DNA of 64,000 nt, taken from Acanthochlamys bracteata. Its lineage: Eukaryota > Streptophyta > Magnoliopsida > Pandanales > Velloziaceae. Made by a program: the position numbers and the translations under genes. The stretch lies in contig CM034126.1 in NCBI GenBank assembly GCA_019914995.1, positions 2,175,001 through 2,239,000 of the forward strand, given 5' to 3'. Below, piece by piece: positions 22,045 to 33,978 of the stretch (positions within the stretch are counted from its first letter, which is position 1; each line of letters begins with the position of its first letter). The notes below the pieces were generated by a model. That model saw only the letters and a program-made list of their open reading frames with translations, did not search any database and was not told where the DNA came from.

Positions 22045-24869
22045 ATGAGCTGCAGCAACAATCCACGATCATGCCACGTGGCGGTGATCGGAGCAGGCGT
22101 CTCTGGTCTCTCCACAGCGCGCGAGCTTCTCGGGGAAGGCCACTCCGTAACAGTCTTCGAGAAATCGAACCGAGTCGGGGGCACCTGGGTCTACGATTCT
22201 CAAACGGATTCCGACCCATTAAGTCTCGACCCGACTCGGAACACCGTCCATGGCAGTCTCTACAGGTCGCTTCGAACAAACCTTCCCCGCCCGCTCATGG
22301 GATTTACTGATTACTCGTTAACAGGGAGAGATTACGGTGATTCCCGGGAGTTCCCTGGGCATGAAGAGGTCTTGAGTTTTCTCGGGGATTTCGCGCGGGA
22401 GTTTGGGGTGGTGGAGAGAATTAGGTTCGGGGTTGAAGTCGTGGAAGTGAGAATGGGTGCGAAGAAAGATGAGTGGGTTGTGAAGTTTGCTTCCGCAGCG
22501 GGCGACGAGGAGGAGGAGGTGGTGGAGGGAAAGAAGCGAGTGGTCAAAGCAGAGGTGTTCCAGGCGGTGGTTGTCTGTAATGGTCATTGTACTGAGCCAA
22601 GAGTTGCAGATAATATTCCAGGTATCTGTTTTTCTTATTGGTGCCTATAGAGGAATTTAGGTAATTATATCATAAATGGTGCATTTTAAGAATTAGCTTT
22701 ATTGAAAATCTGAAACCAATAATTGTTTTTCTTATTGGTGCCTATAGAGGAATTTAGGTAATTATATCATAAATGGCGCGTTTTAAGAATTAGCTTTATT
22801 GAAAATCTGAAACCAATAATGATTGAAGTCAAAGTAAGTGAAGATGTATATTAAGAATAGAAAATTTCAAAATTTTATTCAAGTATAAAGCAATTGAAAC
22901 TATTCCGGAAAAGGTCATCAATAGTGTTATTGCTATACATCCACCTTATGTTTTACCGAGTTCTGGAATGGTACAAAGGGACTTTGGCTATAGCCTTCTA
23001 TGAGTAAGTCATAAGTACTGATTCATCAACTCATGTTTTGGAAATGTAAACTGAAATGCAACAGGAATTGATAGGTGGCCTAATAAGCAGATACACAGCC
23101 ACAACTATCGCATTCCAGATCCCTTTCACGACCAGGTATTACAAATACGCTTGTGTAGAACAATTCTGTTTCGTTGTCCATTTGGTGGCTTGATTTAGAT
23201 TCTGAAGAGTTTAAAGATTCATAGGATTCGATATATATGGTGATTCATATTATATAATAAGGGAAAAGCTAGTTAGAAGTATCAAGTTTTCCACAGAAGT
23301 ATCAAGTTTTCCACAGAAACAGAATATAAACATTTTTAGGTATTGCTTGTGTCAAATGAACTTGTGGAACAACCGAGTAATTTTAGGATTACATTTGTTG
23401 ATATGAAGATTAAAAAGTTGGATTAGTTAATAATAGATTAATAGGAAGGTTTTTTCTTAAGTATTTTAACAATTGAGATGATATGACATCAAGCTCTGAC
23501 AAAAGGGAGGCAATATGCAAAACAGAGTCACATAGATCACACAACATATAGCAAATTTTAGATTTGCTTAATGGTGAATGTTATCAAGATATGTGATTGT
23601 TGATCATTATCGTTCTTCGGAAGATTATTATAACACAAGCCTACGACTAACAAACCGAAGAATGCTTATCTGTATTTTTTTCCTCCTTCTACAGGTTGTT
23701 GTCGTAATTGGTTGGGGACCTAGTGCATTTGATATATCCAGAGACATTTCAAAAGTTGCTAAGGAAGTCCATCTCTCGACGAGATCAACATATGTCAATA
23801 TCGCGAAGTTAGATGGCCATACTAATATCTGGCAACATCCAAAGGCATTGTGTAATTCTTCAATTTATTTCTTTAGCACAGGGAGACCCATGTCTTCCTA
23901 CTTTGTTTGCTTAGAATTAAAATTTGAATATTTTCCTCAAGAATCTGTGATACGGGAAGGTACTAACTTGCTTTTACGGTTGTGGCAGATAAATTTTGCA
24001 CATGAAAATGGCATGATAAGGTTTGATGATGGCTCAGCAGTATTTGTGGATGCTATAGTTCATTGCACAGGGTATGTTTGAATTGCTTATGTAGTTTGTA
24101 ATGCTTTTTAGAGGAAAGCTTTTTTTATCACTCAATTTCCAATTTCGTTTTTTCTCGTCTCTCAGCACTTCAACAAGCTCATCAGTATTTAGCATTTCCT
24201 TCAGGTACAAATATTGTTTTCCTTTCCTGGAATCAAGTGGAGTTGTGGGTATTGATGACAATTGTGTAGGTCCTCTGTATAAGCATGTTTTCCCTCCACA
24301 ATTTGCTCCTTGGCTAGCATTTGTGGGATTAAATAACAAGGTTTGTCAATTATATTGCATAAATCACTTGTATTTTCGAGATCTCTCTTTTTCTTTTATA
24401 TGTAAATATATGAATTAAACTTGGACTGAGTATTCCTTATCGTTCTACCAGACTCTTGTTTTTCTGACAATTGAGTTGCAGTCCAGATGGGTTGCAAAGG
24501 TTCTATCTGGTAAGGTTGGGTTGCCATCAGAAGAGAAAATGAATATATGTGTGAGAGAACTTTATGCACAATTGGAGGAGCGCAATACACCAAAGCATCT
24601 TACTCATGATCTTTATCCAAAGGAGGTATAAGTAATCAACTCGTACCTCACTAATCGCTACTAAACTTCATCCTGGTTGCCATACCATATGCATCTCAAA
24701 TTTTGGTTGTACAAACCAGGATGATTACCTGAACTGGCTGGCGGCTTTGACTGGTTTGCCACCAATAGAGGACTGGATGATAAGTATGCATCGGACTGTA
24801 AGAATGAAACTATCCTCACATGATGACTCTTTCCGTGACAAATGGGGTGCAATTTGCTGGGACAAGTAA
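22045..24869 (+). CDS. flavin-containing monooxygenase, FMO GS-OX-like
   Basis: Seven exons by eye: 22045-22621, 23065-23135, 23695-23844, 23989-24071, 24205-24340, 24452-24625, 24720-24869. All phases join, giving 446 aa, normal for plant S-oxygenating FMOs. The FAD site GAGVSG is at residues 16-21. The FMO signature lies across exons 1-2 (GIDRWPNKQIHSHNYR). The NADPH site is VVVVIGWGPSA at 217-227, and HCTGYKY at about 291-297 is the conserved late motif. Relatives use FAD, NADPH and O2 to oxygenate soft sulfur or nitrogen atoms (methylthioalkyl glucosinolates in Brassicaceae); the substrate here is unknown. Intron 3 seems to use a GC donor. Exon 6 has TLVFLTIEL where relatives have a PFP-like stretch, so activity is not certain. 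Confidence 0.88.
22627..22820. repeat. 97-bp perfect-length tandem duplication inside FMO intron 1
   Basis: Bases 22627-22723 are repeated at 22724-22820 with about two differences (GGTGCAT versus GGCGCGT). The near identity suggests a recent event. The exons are unaffected. Confidence 0.93.
23277..23319. repeat. 21-bp tandem repeat in FMO intron 2
   Basis: GAAGTATCAAGTTTTCCACA occurs twice head to tail. Minor slippage-type duplication. Confidence 0.85.
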
Positions 24870-25910
24870 TTGAAGCCATTGGATCGGAGAGCATCAGAAC
24901 TGCCCTATGGTACGCACTTCAGTCTAGTGGTTTGCAAATTGCTGACTTGCTGGTTTACATTGTTTGGTAAATATGGTTTTCTTCTCTTTTCTTTCTTTGG
25001 TTCGTCCCATATGTAATACTTAATGTTGCATATCATCTTATAAATCCAAAGAAAGAAAGCAATCACAGTAGTACACTTCCAAACAAATTATGAGACAAAG
25101 TTTTATGAAGTCTTCAATCATCAGCATCCTAATTAGACTTGATTTCTGTTTTGAACTTCGAATGAGACAAATTTTGAATGTGGGACTAAACATATTTTAA
25201 CTCCAACTTTTACGAGACCAATTGGCGTGAGAGTCCGAATCGGGAAGGAACATGTATGGGCCTACATTAGAAGCATGAGTTTCCAACACAAGACATTAAG
25301 ATAAAAATGGAGTTGTCAGAACTTGTTAAAGGCTCAGAGAAAATGCCGGGTAGATGATGTGGGATTATCATTTGAAACCCACCTTCATGTGAAACGTTAA
25401 TAAACATTATATTGTCATGTGTTTGAAGAATATTTGCGCTTGAAGTTATGGGCTTCGGTTAAAAACTTAAAAATTGAAGTCTCCAACTTGAAATCTTAAA
25501 ACAAAAGGTAAAATTATTAAAAAATTATGGAAATTTAAAGAAAATATTAGGAGAGCGACGTGGGATTAAAATCCTCCTTTGACACTAACACTATGTTTGG
25601 ATTGAAAGTAATAGAGAGGAATTAAAAATAAGTGAATTAATTACTCTCCATTGTTCTTATTTGGCAACGAATTCATAAGAGTAATGTGGAGTAAAATTTT
25701 TCCATTACTCTTATATGAGAGAGTAATTAGATACACCCTAATGTGGGGTGTAACTAGGAGGAAGAGTAATCTTGCAGCTTTCAAAATTTGAAGTTCTTAT
25801 CTTACCCACGTTACTCCATTGTATTTACGCAATGGATTCGGTTTTCTTCTCTTTTTTCACTCGTTCCTCACTCGCCGTGCCGCTCCTCGCAGCTTGCTGA
25901 TCAAATAGAA
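24870..25910. other. 3' flank of the FMO gene and spacer
   Basis: No gene. At about 25590 a block begins CTATGTTTGGATTGAAAG, resembling the ends of the small elements at 9424 and 27665. Nothing further supported. Confidence 0.35.
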
Positions 25911-26306
25911 CTTATCAAGCATTCAAGGCTCCACTTCATATTGTGAGATGTCGTTCGCTTTTCATTTCTCAGAGTCTTCTGTTTTTACGAGATTTTTCTC
26001 GGATTTTTGTCCGTTTATTTAATAATTTTGATTCTTCTGAAAATTAGTTTGTACAAGATCTGAATTCATCTGGTTGTGATTCTGTTAATAAGATTTGATC
26101 ATTTAAGCCGGTAGCTCATTGATTCGATCATTTGATTAGGGGATTGAGATTTTGCCATCTGAATGTTTGATTCGTGGGTTGAATATTATATGGTGATTGA
26201 TTCAGTTTTTGTTTGGTGGTATATTTCAGGTCTGGTCGCTGGTGAGAAGGTTTGATCAACCGCAGAAGTACAAGCCGTTCATCAGCAGATGTGTGGTACA
26301 GGGAGA
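25911..26306 (+). pseudogene. intron-containing fragment of a PYR/PYL/RCAR abscisic-acid receptor gene
   Basis: Two exon pieces keep the parent gene's structure. 25911-25942 reads LIKH-KAPLHI, with one base missing inside it, then a donor GTGAG. After a 287-bp intron, an acceptor TATTTCAG precedes 26230-26306, which reads VWSLVRRFDQPQKYKPF then ISRCVVQG. In intact PYL8/9-type receptors these are adjacent and form the gate-side part of the ABA pocket (Lys of the KAP motif). Upstream and downstream receptor sequence is missing, so only about 35 residues remain. It is a DNA-level duplicate, not a processed copy, because the intron is kept. Confidence 0.82.
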
Positions 26307-27664
26307 TCTTGCGCCGGGAATATTTAAGCAAACATGCAGCAGCACTTGGAGACTACTTAAGTTGGAATTTCAATTACTGTTAGCGTGATAACTTAAATTA
26401 TTCATGTGTTTTTGGATTCTAAGTAAGCTTTGTTATGTATGTCATACTTGTTAAAATATATCAACTTTTGCCTTCTGTAAGCTGCTTGGTACCTAGCTTC
26501 TTCTTGTTTGTGCTTCTGCTTCTACTGGCAATTACCTGCTGATATAAGATTCAGGTTCAGGTTAAAGAACACTAGAAAAGAGAAGGACACTTGGAAAACG
26601 GGCACAGAGAAGAAGTACAATGGCGGATTGGAACAATTCAACGGTAGAGAAAACGTAGAACGAACTCGATGCAATATTACTGAAAAGTAACAGACGAGTC
26701 TCTTGTTCCAGAGGAGGAACTGCACCAGCACCACCACCACCATAACCCAATCGACCACCTAGAGATTGTACCCAGGAAGACCCGACTTGCCTTGTGTCTT
26801 AAGCTTAGCAGGAAAGATCTAACGCGGATAGATGGCATCAGCCCAGCAGGGAATAACTCGGACTCCTCCCTCTCCCCTTGGTAGGGCTGATCAAATTTCT
26901 CAAGAAACTGGTATAGTCAGAAACGATCTTGTACTCCGGCGTAGACATGCATGCCTCACGGGCTTCAGAACACCGTGAACAGACTCCTAGAGGGGAAAGA
27001 CACGACTCGGGAACCATTGATTCACAGGTGACAGACTTTCATGACGACCTTGATAGAAGGGAGAGCTACCAACAAGGCGACAAGACGTCGCTTCTAGTAG
27101 GTGAAGACGAAGAATTGTCGGATGGTACAAAAACAAAGAATTTGCAGAGAGAGATTCACAGGGAATTCTATGACAATCAGGAAAATGTATGAGAGAAGAA
27201 CAGAACGGAGCAGACGTAGGAATTTGCAAAGAATTTGCAGGGAGTTGCAGATGTAGGAGATCAAGGAAACACAACTGAAGCAAAAGAAGAAGAGACGATG
27301 TTCTTAAGAATAACAATTGAGGAGGATTTCCTACTTGGAAATGGCAAAACAAGAACGCATGAGGAAGCCCAGGTGATGCTGCATGGCTTCTCAGTTCTTC
27401 TAGTTTCTCCAAGGAACGAGGTCATCCACCGGCGAACAAGAAGACGTAACAAGTTTGGGTTTTGGGCACCAACCATACTGATTGCAGTCAACTCCTTTTG
27501 CAATGGCAACAAAGCTTCTCTGTTTTTCAGTTGAGGAGGTGCTCTACCTTGTTCCAACATGATCTTGGTAGGGAAGTTTTAAACACTCTTCAGTATTTCT
27601 ACAACATTATGATATCTAGCTAATTCTAAGCATGATTCATATGAATGCAAAGAGACGTAATTGA
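26307..27664. other. spacer with unidentified open frames
   Basis: Open frames at 26929-27192 and 27235-27534 (plus) and opposite-strand frames over the same DNA have no recognised motif. Composition is less AT-rich than its surroundings, so this may be remains of an element or of a gene. Identity unknown. Confidence 0.3.
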
Positions 27665-27815
27665 CGATGTTTGGACACAGGTGACATTAGTTTTGAAGAA
27701 ATTATAATCGTTTGGACTACCACAACCAAACTCCTTTCCTTTAGAATGGGATTACATTTCATTATCGTCGCCTTAAATAATAATTACGTGGCAATAGAAA
27801 TCCAAACACAAATGA
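27665..27815. repeat. small inverted-repeat (MITE-like) element
   Basis: Starts GATGTTTGGACACAGG and ends ATAGAAATCCAAACACAAATG, so both ends read TGTTTGGA inward. About 150 bp with no coding content. It lies just beyond the 3' end of the VAP27 gene. Confidence 0.5.
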
Positions 27816-27954
27816 AGTAGCCCATAATCCTCGTTACAAAAATTTCACCTCTACTAATTTTCTGATCAGACTAAGAAGGAGAACAAGATGGAATGACCAC
27901 AAGGTCAGTTCAGACCAATAGTTATGAGGTAGAATGATAGTAAGGCTTGCTTTC

Positions 27955-30900
27955 CTATGTCTTCTTGAGAATATAACCAATAAGAACACCCAAGAGGCCT
28001 ACCAACACACCGAACATTACAGAGAAGCCACCTTGATGCTTGTTGCTCTCTCTTCGCAAGAGATCCTGTAGCAAATGGATCGAAACAAAACTATCATATA
28101 TAGAACGATACAAGTTAGTGAATATAAAGTGTACGGCAACTTGCAAGATCATGCAGTACTAGAGATGTTATGAAGGATTACTGTATGTGTGAAAACAGAA
28201 AACATAAAGGCTTTTTATTGTCCTAAAAAAAGGGGAAGTATAATAGAAGCTGGTTTTCTTTGCTAAGTAACATGCCATGGATGCAGATCTCATATGCATT
28301 CATATGCCATTGGATAATGTATATGACTTAGTATGAGTTCTAAATAGTGGCAAATATTGCAGTGATATTTTTCAACTTACAAGTATCATGAAATACAATT
28401 GTCTGCTCAAATGTAGCTTTTTTAATCAGTAAGAATGGTATTTGTATATGTGAATGGCGATGTTGCCAGTAAATGTCATCACTTGATAAAATTTTCTTTT
28501 CTGATTAGAACAAGAAAACAATTTCAACACGATCAGAAGAGTTCTTTTAAGAGCTCTTGCATGCAAGTAGACAACTACAGTGCAGAATATACTATCTCAA
28601 AAAACATGCTGGAAAAGCAACATGAGCACTTTACCAAGAAATTAACAAACAAGGCAAGTGCTTTTGAGATAAAAACATACCAGCTCTTGTCGAAGCTTCT
28701 GATTTTGCTGAACAGCATAACCCTTCTCTTCATTCAACTTGGCAATCAAGGTTGATGCCTACAAAGAATATAAGTATATCGGGTTTGAGATCTTAAAAAA
28801 GAAAAAAAAGAATAGTTAAGAAATATGTAGCAGATCATCACCAAAGCCTATTGCATCCAAACTATAAATAGGATAAGGACAACTAATTTGTTAATTTGGC
28901 ATGCAATCCTTCCCATTGGGATGAAAACACATAACAAGCAGCCTCAATGTTTGCCACACCCATAGAAAACTTCATATAGCTTGATAGAAAGGTAAAAGAA
29001 CAACTTCATGCATTTAAGCTACAATGTCTAGCAATATTCGAATGGAGGGTTTCGTTGCTATAATTGACATTGCTGATTTGTACTTTAACTCTCATAATTC
29101 AGAAAAAGGCCATCTTCATCAACAAGTAGACCATCAAGAATTGTCTACAATTCTTTATAAGATAGAGCATAATAAGTCTTTCTTTATTTGGAATTCTTTA
29201 TTTGGAATTGTCTACATCTTCATCAACTTTATTTGGAATTGTCAGAATTGTCTACAATGTCTACTTTCTATATATTGACAACAAATTAGCTACTCAAACG
29301 AATCATGCCTTTTCACAACAAGATGACATTGACCTAAATAAGTTCTTGTTAGAGGGCCCTTTGCATATTGATTTCTTGGCAATCTGACAATTAGTTTTAA
29401 TCAGATGTACGAAGACACCAATACCCAACAACATGTTACTCCATTAATTTTCAAATGTTTATTCCACTCTCTTTTGCTGTCAATATATACTGTTAGAGAT
29501 TCAAAATTATGCATTTTGCTTCGGGTATGATTATATTGTAAAAAGAACGCCTACATCAAAACCTACCTCTTTGTTGTAAAAATTAAATAAAAAAAAAGAA
29601 AGAAAAGAAAGCATCCCATGAAGTTTCAGTGCATCATAGGCCAAACCTGCTTGCCTGAATATCCAACTAGTGCCAAGATTAAATATACTAAGATTACATT
29701 CATCCACAAAAGGTTGGATCCCTACACATTCTAATTTTTCTAATTTGAGATCCACAGATCGTACCAAATATAAGTTCTGCTTTCTTTTATTCTTTTGGTT
29801 TTTTGTTAAATTTTATTTATATTTGTTGTTTTATACAAAGTCAGATTACTTATCAATCAGATCACAATCTTCATTCTAAGTCCTCTCAGTATGAGTTCTC
29901 ATACTCCTAGCTTGAAGCCAGCAGTGTGATATGTGTATAGGTTATCAGTAATCAAAGACTCGAGCAGATAATGCATATGTTGGATAATATATCTATTAGT
30001 AGTCTAAGAGAAGGAGATATCTGCATCAAATTTTCAATGGCCTCAGATATGCATGTATGAGGCAAGATCAGATAGAAAGTTTAAGGAAGCGATGAGATCA
30101 TACAAGCGAAGAGATAATGAGCATAATTCCACCAGAAACACCATTCACCAACAACCCAAGCAGAGACTTTTTCATAAGTGGAATTGACAACATCATCAAG
30201 CATATGCCTAGACTCCAACACATCCATAAGACAGCATTTGGATAAAAGTACATCAGGAGAAAAACCAGTCATAAAATATCAACTCACCTCATCCCTAGGT
30301 GGTTCTTGATGAGACCTTGAGACCTGGAAGTATTTCTATATCAATTTTTACATAAATTGGGCAGAGAATCTTGAAATGAAAGATTTGAAGGGGATGACTG
30401 GAATGTATTTATGCTGAAAGAGACTTACTGAATCCAACAACGATGACAATTGGGTTCCATTCTCCATGGTTGATGACCTCGGTGAAGTTCCTTCTTCTGA
30501 TTCTTCAGAAACAGGGGAGGGAGGATTTGCAGGAACGTAAACAACCAGCATCCTGAACTCCTCCACCGTCTTACCAGGTTCTTTATTGAACTGTCCAAAT
30601 TGAGACATATCACATTCATCACTAGACAACCTAGGATACAGAAAATTAAAGAATGTAGTGAACTGTAGCAGAGCTAGCAACCATGTCAGGGGTTATGTCC
30701 TTGGTTGTGGTTCCATCATTGGCAACGGCACTCTGTATGAGGAATTTATCTTTGCACTGCATGTCGGGAGGGGCTTCCTTCTGAGCTTGCATAGTGACTG
30801 AACCCAAAATTTATTTCCAAGAAACAACAAAGAATTGGTAATGTCCCTTACATTTACAAATTATACTGCTAAATCAGTCTAGAGCATTCAAAAATTATTC

Positions 30901-31467
30901 TGTGATCATTATTATGTTTACCTGTGACGTCAGAAGTTGTCTGAGGCAACACGATCCCTGTGTTGGGACGCACACAATACTTTTTAGGATTGGTTGTTTT
31001 TACCTGAAACAAGACCAATTTGAACATCATCAAAATGAAACTTCTTTAGCTTGGCATCCTAATCTATTAACAAACAATCAACGAAGAAATGAGCTTCAAC
31101 AGTTCAGCTAAAAGAAACGACCTTGAAAGCCACATACTGATCCGTCTTATTTGTCAGCTGCATACAGCACGAGCTCTGCTTCTTCAGCTCAACTTCATGA
31201 ACAAAAATAGGAAAAATCAGAAATAATAGAAAATCAAACATTTAACATTAACAAATACATCTTATCCTTAAAAAATTCAGTTTTAAAAAGAAGATCAATA
31301 ATTCAAATTGTTGACATATCACTCGTTTATTCCAAATAATATCGAAATTGAAATGCGAACAAATAAATTTCAAATAGTACGAAAGAAAGAAGACAGAGAG
31401 AGAATGCTAACTCACATAGAAATTTGAGATCAGCCGGCTGAATTTCAAGTAGATCACCACCTGCCAT
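27955..31467 (-). CDS. VAP27-type vesicle-associated protein, tail-anchored ER protein
   Basis: Eight exons on the minus strand: 31467-31416, 31192-31122, 31003-30922, 30797-30682, 30590-30429, 30323-30288, 28758-28681, 28065-27955. All phases agree and give 235 aa, matching Arabidopsis VAP27-1 in size. An MSP domain covers about residues 5-130 (GDLLEIQPADLKF, ELKKQSSC, TNKTDQYVAFKVKTTNPKKY, RPNTGIVLP, FNKEPGKTVEEFR). A Ser/Pro/Glu-rich linker follows, then a coiled-coil (LIAKLNEEKGYAVQQNQKLR, about 176-199) and a C-terminal membrane segment (about 213-230) ending KKT. VAP27 proteins sit in the ER and bind FFAT motifs at ER-plasma membrane and other contact sites. The 1.5-kb intron 6 is the longest. 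The upstream neighbour on the same strand encodes an ORP with an FFAT-like motif. Confidence 0.95.
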
Positions 31468-33978
31468 GATCTTCAATTGCTTCTCCACTGATCAGAATCC
31501 AATTTCAATTCAATCTAATCGATACAAAACGAAGAGAGAGACTAAAATCTCTCTTTTGGTTACTCATTCATTAGAGATGAGAGACAGGAGCATTCATTAA
31601 TAAAAGAAACCGGTTGGTTGTTTAGAATCTGGATCTCTTCTTGTCAAGAACTGAATATGAATGACATTTATACCCTTGCTACTCTTGCTAATGATGAGGA
31701 TGTACGGTGTAGGAGTGAGGATAGCATGGGTAGAAACGAGATGTTCTTGATTCGCCGAGAACGAGGAAGTTTTGAGTCCGCACGATGGCGTGCTTTTTAT
31801 TCCGTTGTCTCATTGGCCCCGAGGTTATTTTTGTTTTCTTTGATCGGGGCGTTTGGGTGAATTTTTTAAAAATATCTTTTTTTAATTTTTTAATTATAAG
31901 TTTAATATATTTTTATAAATATTTAAAATTTTAAAAAATTTTAAAAATTTTATTTATTACTTAATTTTATTATTTTTAAATAAAAAATAAAACTTATTTT
32001 AAGAAATTAGTATATATAATTTTAAAAAATATATTTCAAAACTATTTCTAAATATTCTTCTAAGTGTTTTACTTCTTAGCTTGGGTTGAAAAGTAATAAC
32101 TTATTATAATCGACAGTTTGTTTATTAAATAAATATTTAAATTTTATTTTTGAAATAATAATTAAATAATTTATTTTGTAAGAAATATTTGAATGAAACG
32201 TTATGTAAAATAAGGTTAGAACAGATTTAGATAAAGTAAATATTATAAGTTGAAAAAGAGTATAAATAATTGAAATAATTTTTAGTATATAATTGGTGAT
32301 ATATATTGAATTATGAATTCATTTCATGTATAGTTTAATTTATTTCACTTTAATATATTTTTAATATTTGACATTAATTTTTAATTATAAATATATTTGT
32401 ATTATATAAGCAAATATATATATATAGTTAGTAATTTTCTAAAATTTTTAGTATATATATATTTACTTTAACATATTTTTATTAAATGTATTTAATCCAG
32501 TTTATTAAAATAGAAGTTGTTATTGCTCTTAGCCGTGGTTTATTTTTAAGCCGATTACTTTGATAAGTTAGGAGGGGCTGATTTAGCCGCACGACTTATA
32601 CAAGGCTTATGCTCTTCTCAAACGCTTGATATTAAGTACGTGTTTATCTTGCAGATAAAGTGAGCAAAATAAATTTTAGAAAATCAATTTAAAAAATAAA
32701 TAAAAAATTAAAAATTTAATAAAAAATAATATTATATATTAATTTAATATTTATAGTAAGTTTTAAAAATAAATTTTTTAAAAAATTTTATTAATAAAAA
32801 AATTTTATTTAATTTATATATATATTTTATATTAAAAATGAGTTTTAAAAAAAATAAATTTGGGATGTTAATAAATACGCCCTAAGCTGCTTAAACATGC
32901 AAAAATAAGCCCTCCCAAAAAGACTAATTATTGGCACTCTATTTTATAATTTATTTAACATTATTCTGTATATTTAATGATATTTAAAAAAATTGATAAT
33001 TTAAGATATATAAATAAATTTTATGTTTTTATGACATTTTTAGATAAAAAATTAAATTTATTTTTTAAATAATCTCAAAATAAAATTTTAAAAATATTCT
33101 TTTGTTTTTAAGTAGTCTCTCAAACGACCGCTAAAATATTGTATTGGGTTCTAACAATCTAAAGTGTGAGAGTTACATGGGACCCGAATGATTAATTATT
33201 TTTATTTTTGTTGGTCGTTTGTTGGTAGATGGGTTAGGTGCTTTGAAGGCTCAACGGTCAACCTCTTGACTGGGTCAAAAGATATTGGCCTTTCTCAGTT
33301 TATTTGCACGGTTTTTGGGAAATTCACAAGCAATATTGGAATAATACTAAATAATGAGGCAATTCACAAGCAAAAATCATCACTTCAGATTCAACTGAAT
33401 CAGGACTAGTATTCAATAATCCGTTGGGAAGATTTACATGTAGAACAGTTGCAACATGATCATCGAGCTTGGACTTCCACTAGGCACTTCCAACATTTAC
33501 AACTCAATGCTACCACCCAATTCCACAACAGCCATACAGCAACATAATATCTATTTTCTTGGGAAACTTATCCGTTCACTATATGCAGCAAAATGTGGAG
33601 TATTACCACGAAATAACCCTTCATGCTGAAACCGTATGCATGCTCAACAGGGTTAAAAGCTGAGGATCCTTGTTGGAACACAATTTAGGTATAATACCAT
33701 GTGGTTCAGCAACCATTTCTGCTCACAGAATGAAGCAAGGTTGCCTACGCTTGCATCCGAGACATAATTGCAAAAAGAGTTACAGAGTAAATAAAGGGTC
33801 AATTAATAAAGAATCATTAGTTTGAATCACATGTATACAACGAAGATGGTTTTGGTTTTTCCATCTCCCCCTGGAATAAGTAAAAACAAGCATTTCAGCT
33901 TCAATTAGATTAGACACGGAACTTTAGAAAATATATATATATATATAGACCAAGGTATACTCACCTTCGGCGGAAGCA
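31468..33978. other. spacer between the VAP27 and ORP genes, with AT-rich elements
   Basis: Holds the VAP27 promoter on its left side. Two AT-rich palindromic blocks at about 31850-32060 (start GGGCGTTTGGGTGAA) and 32640-32885 (start CGTGTTTATCTTGC, end AATACGCCCTAAGC) match the dispersed family. No gene supported; open frames at 31618 and 33188 show no motif. A (TA)n tract lies at about 33928-33947. Confidence 0.45.

Noticed and set aside
26929..27534. Two plus-strand frames and overlapping minus-strand frames after the PYL fragment
   Set aside because: No recognised domain, no splice structure linking them; left as unidentified sequence, not called as genes.
25590..27815. Idea that the whole 2.2-kb block is one transposon carrying the PYL fragment
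   Set aside because: Outer ends share only TGTTTGGAT-type words, and 27665-27815 alone already looks like a complete small element; no matching target duplication was found.
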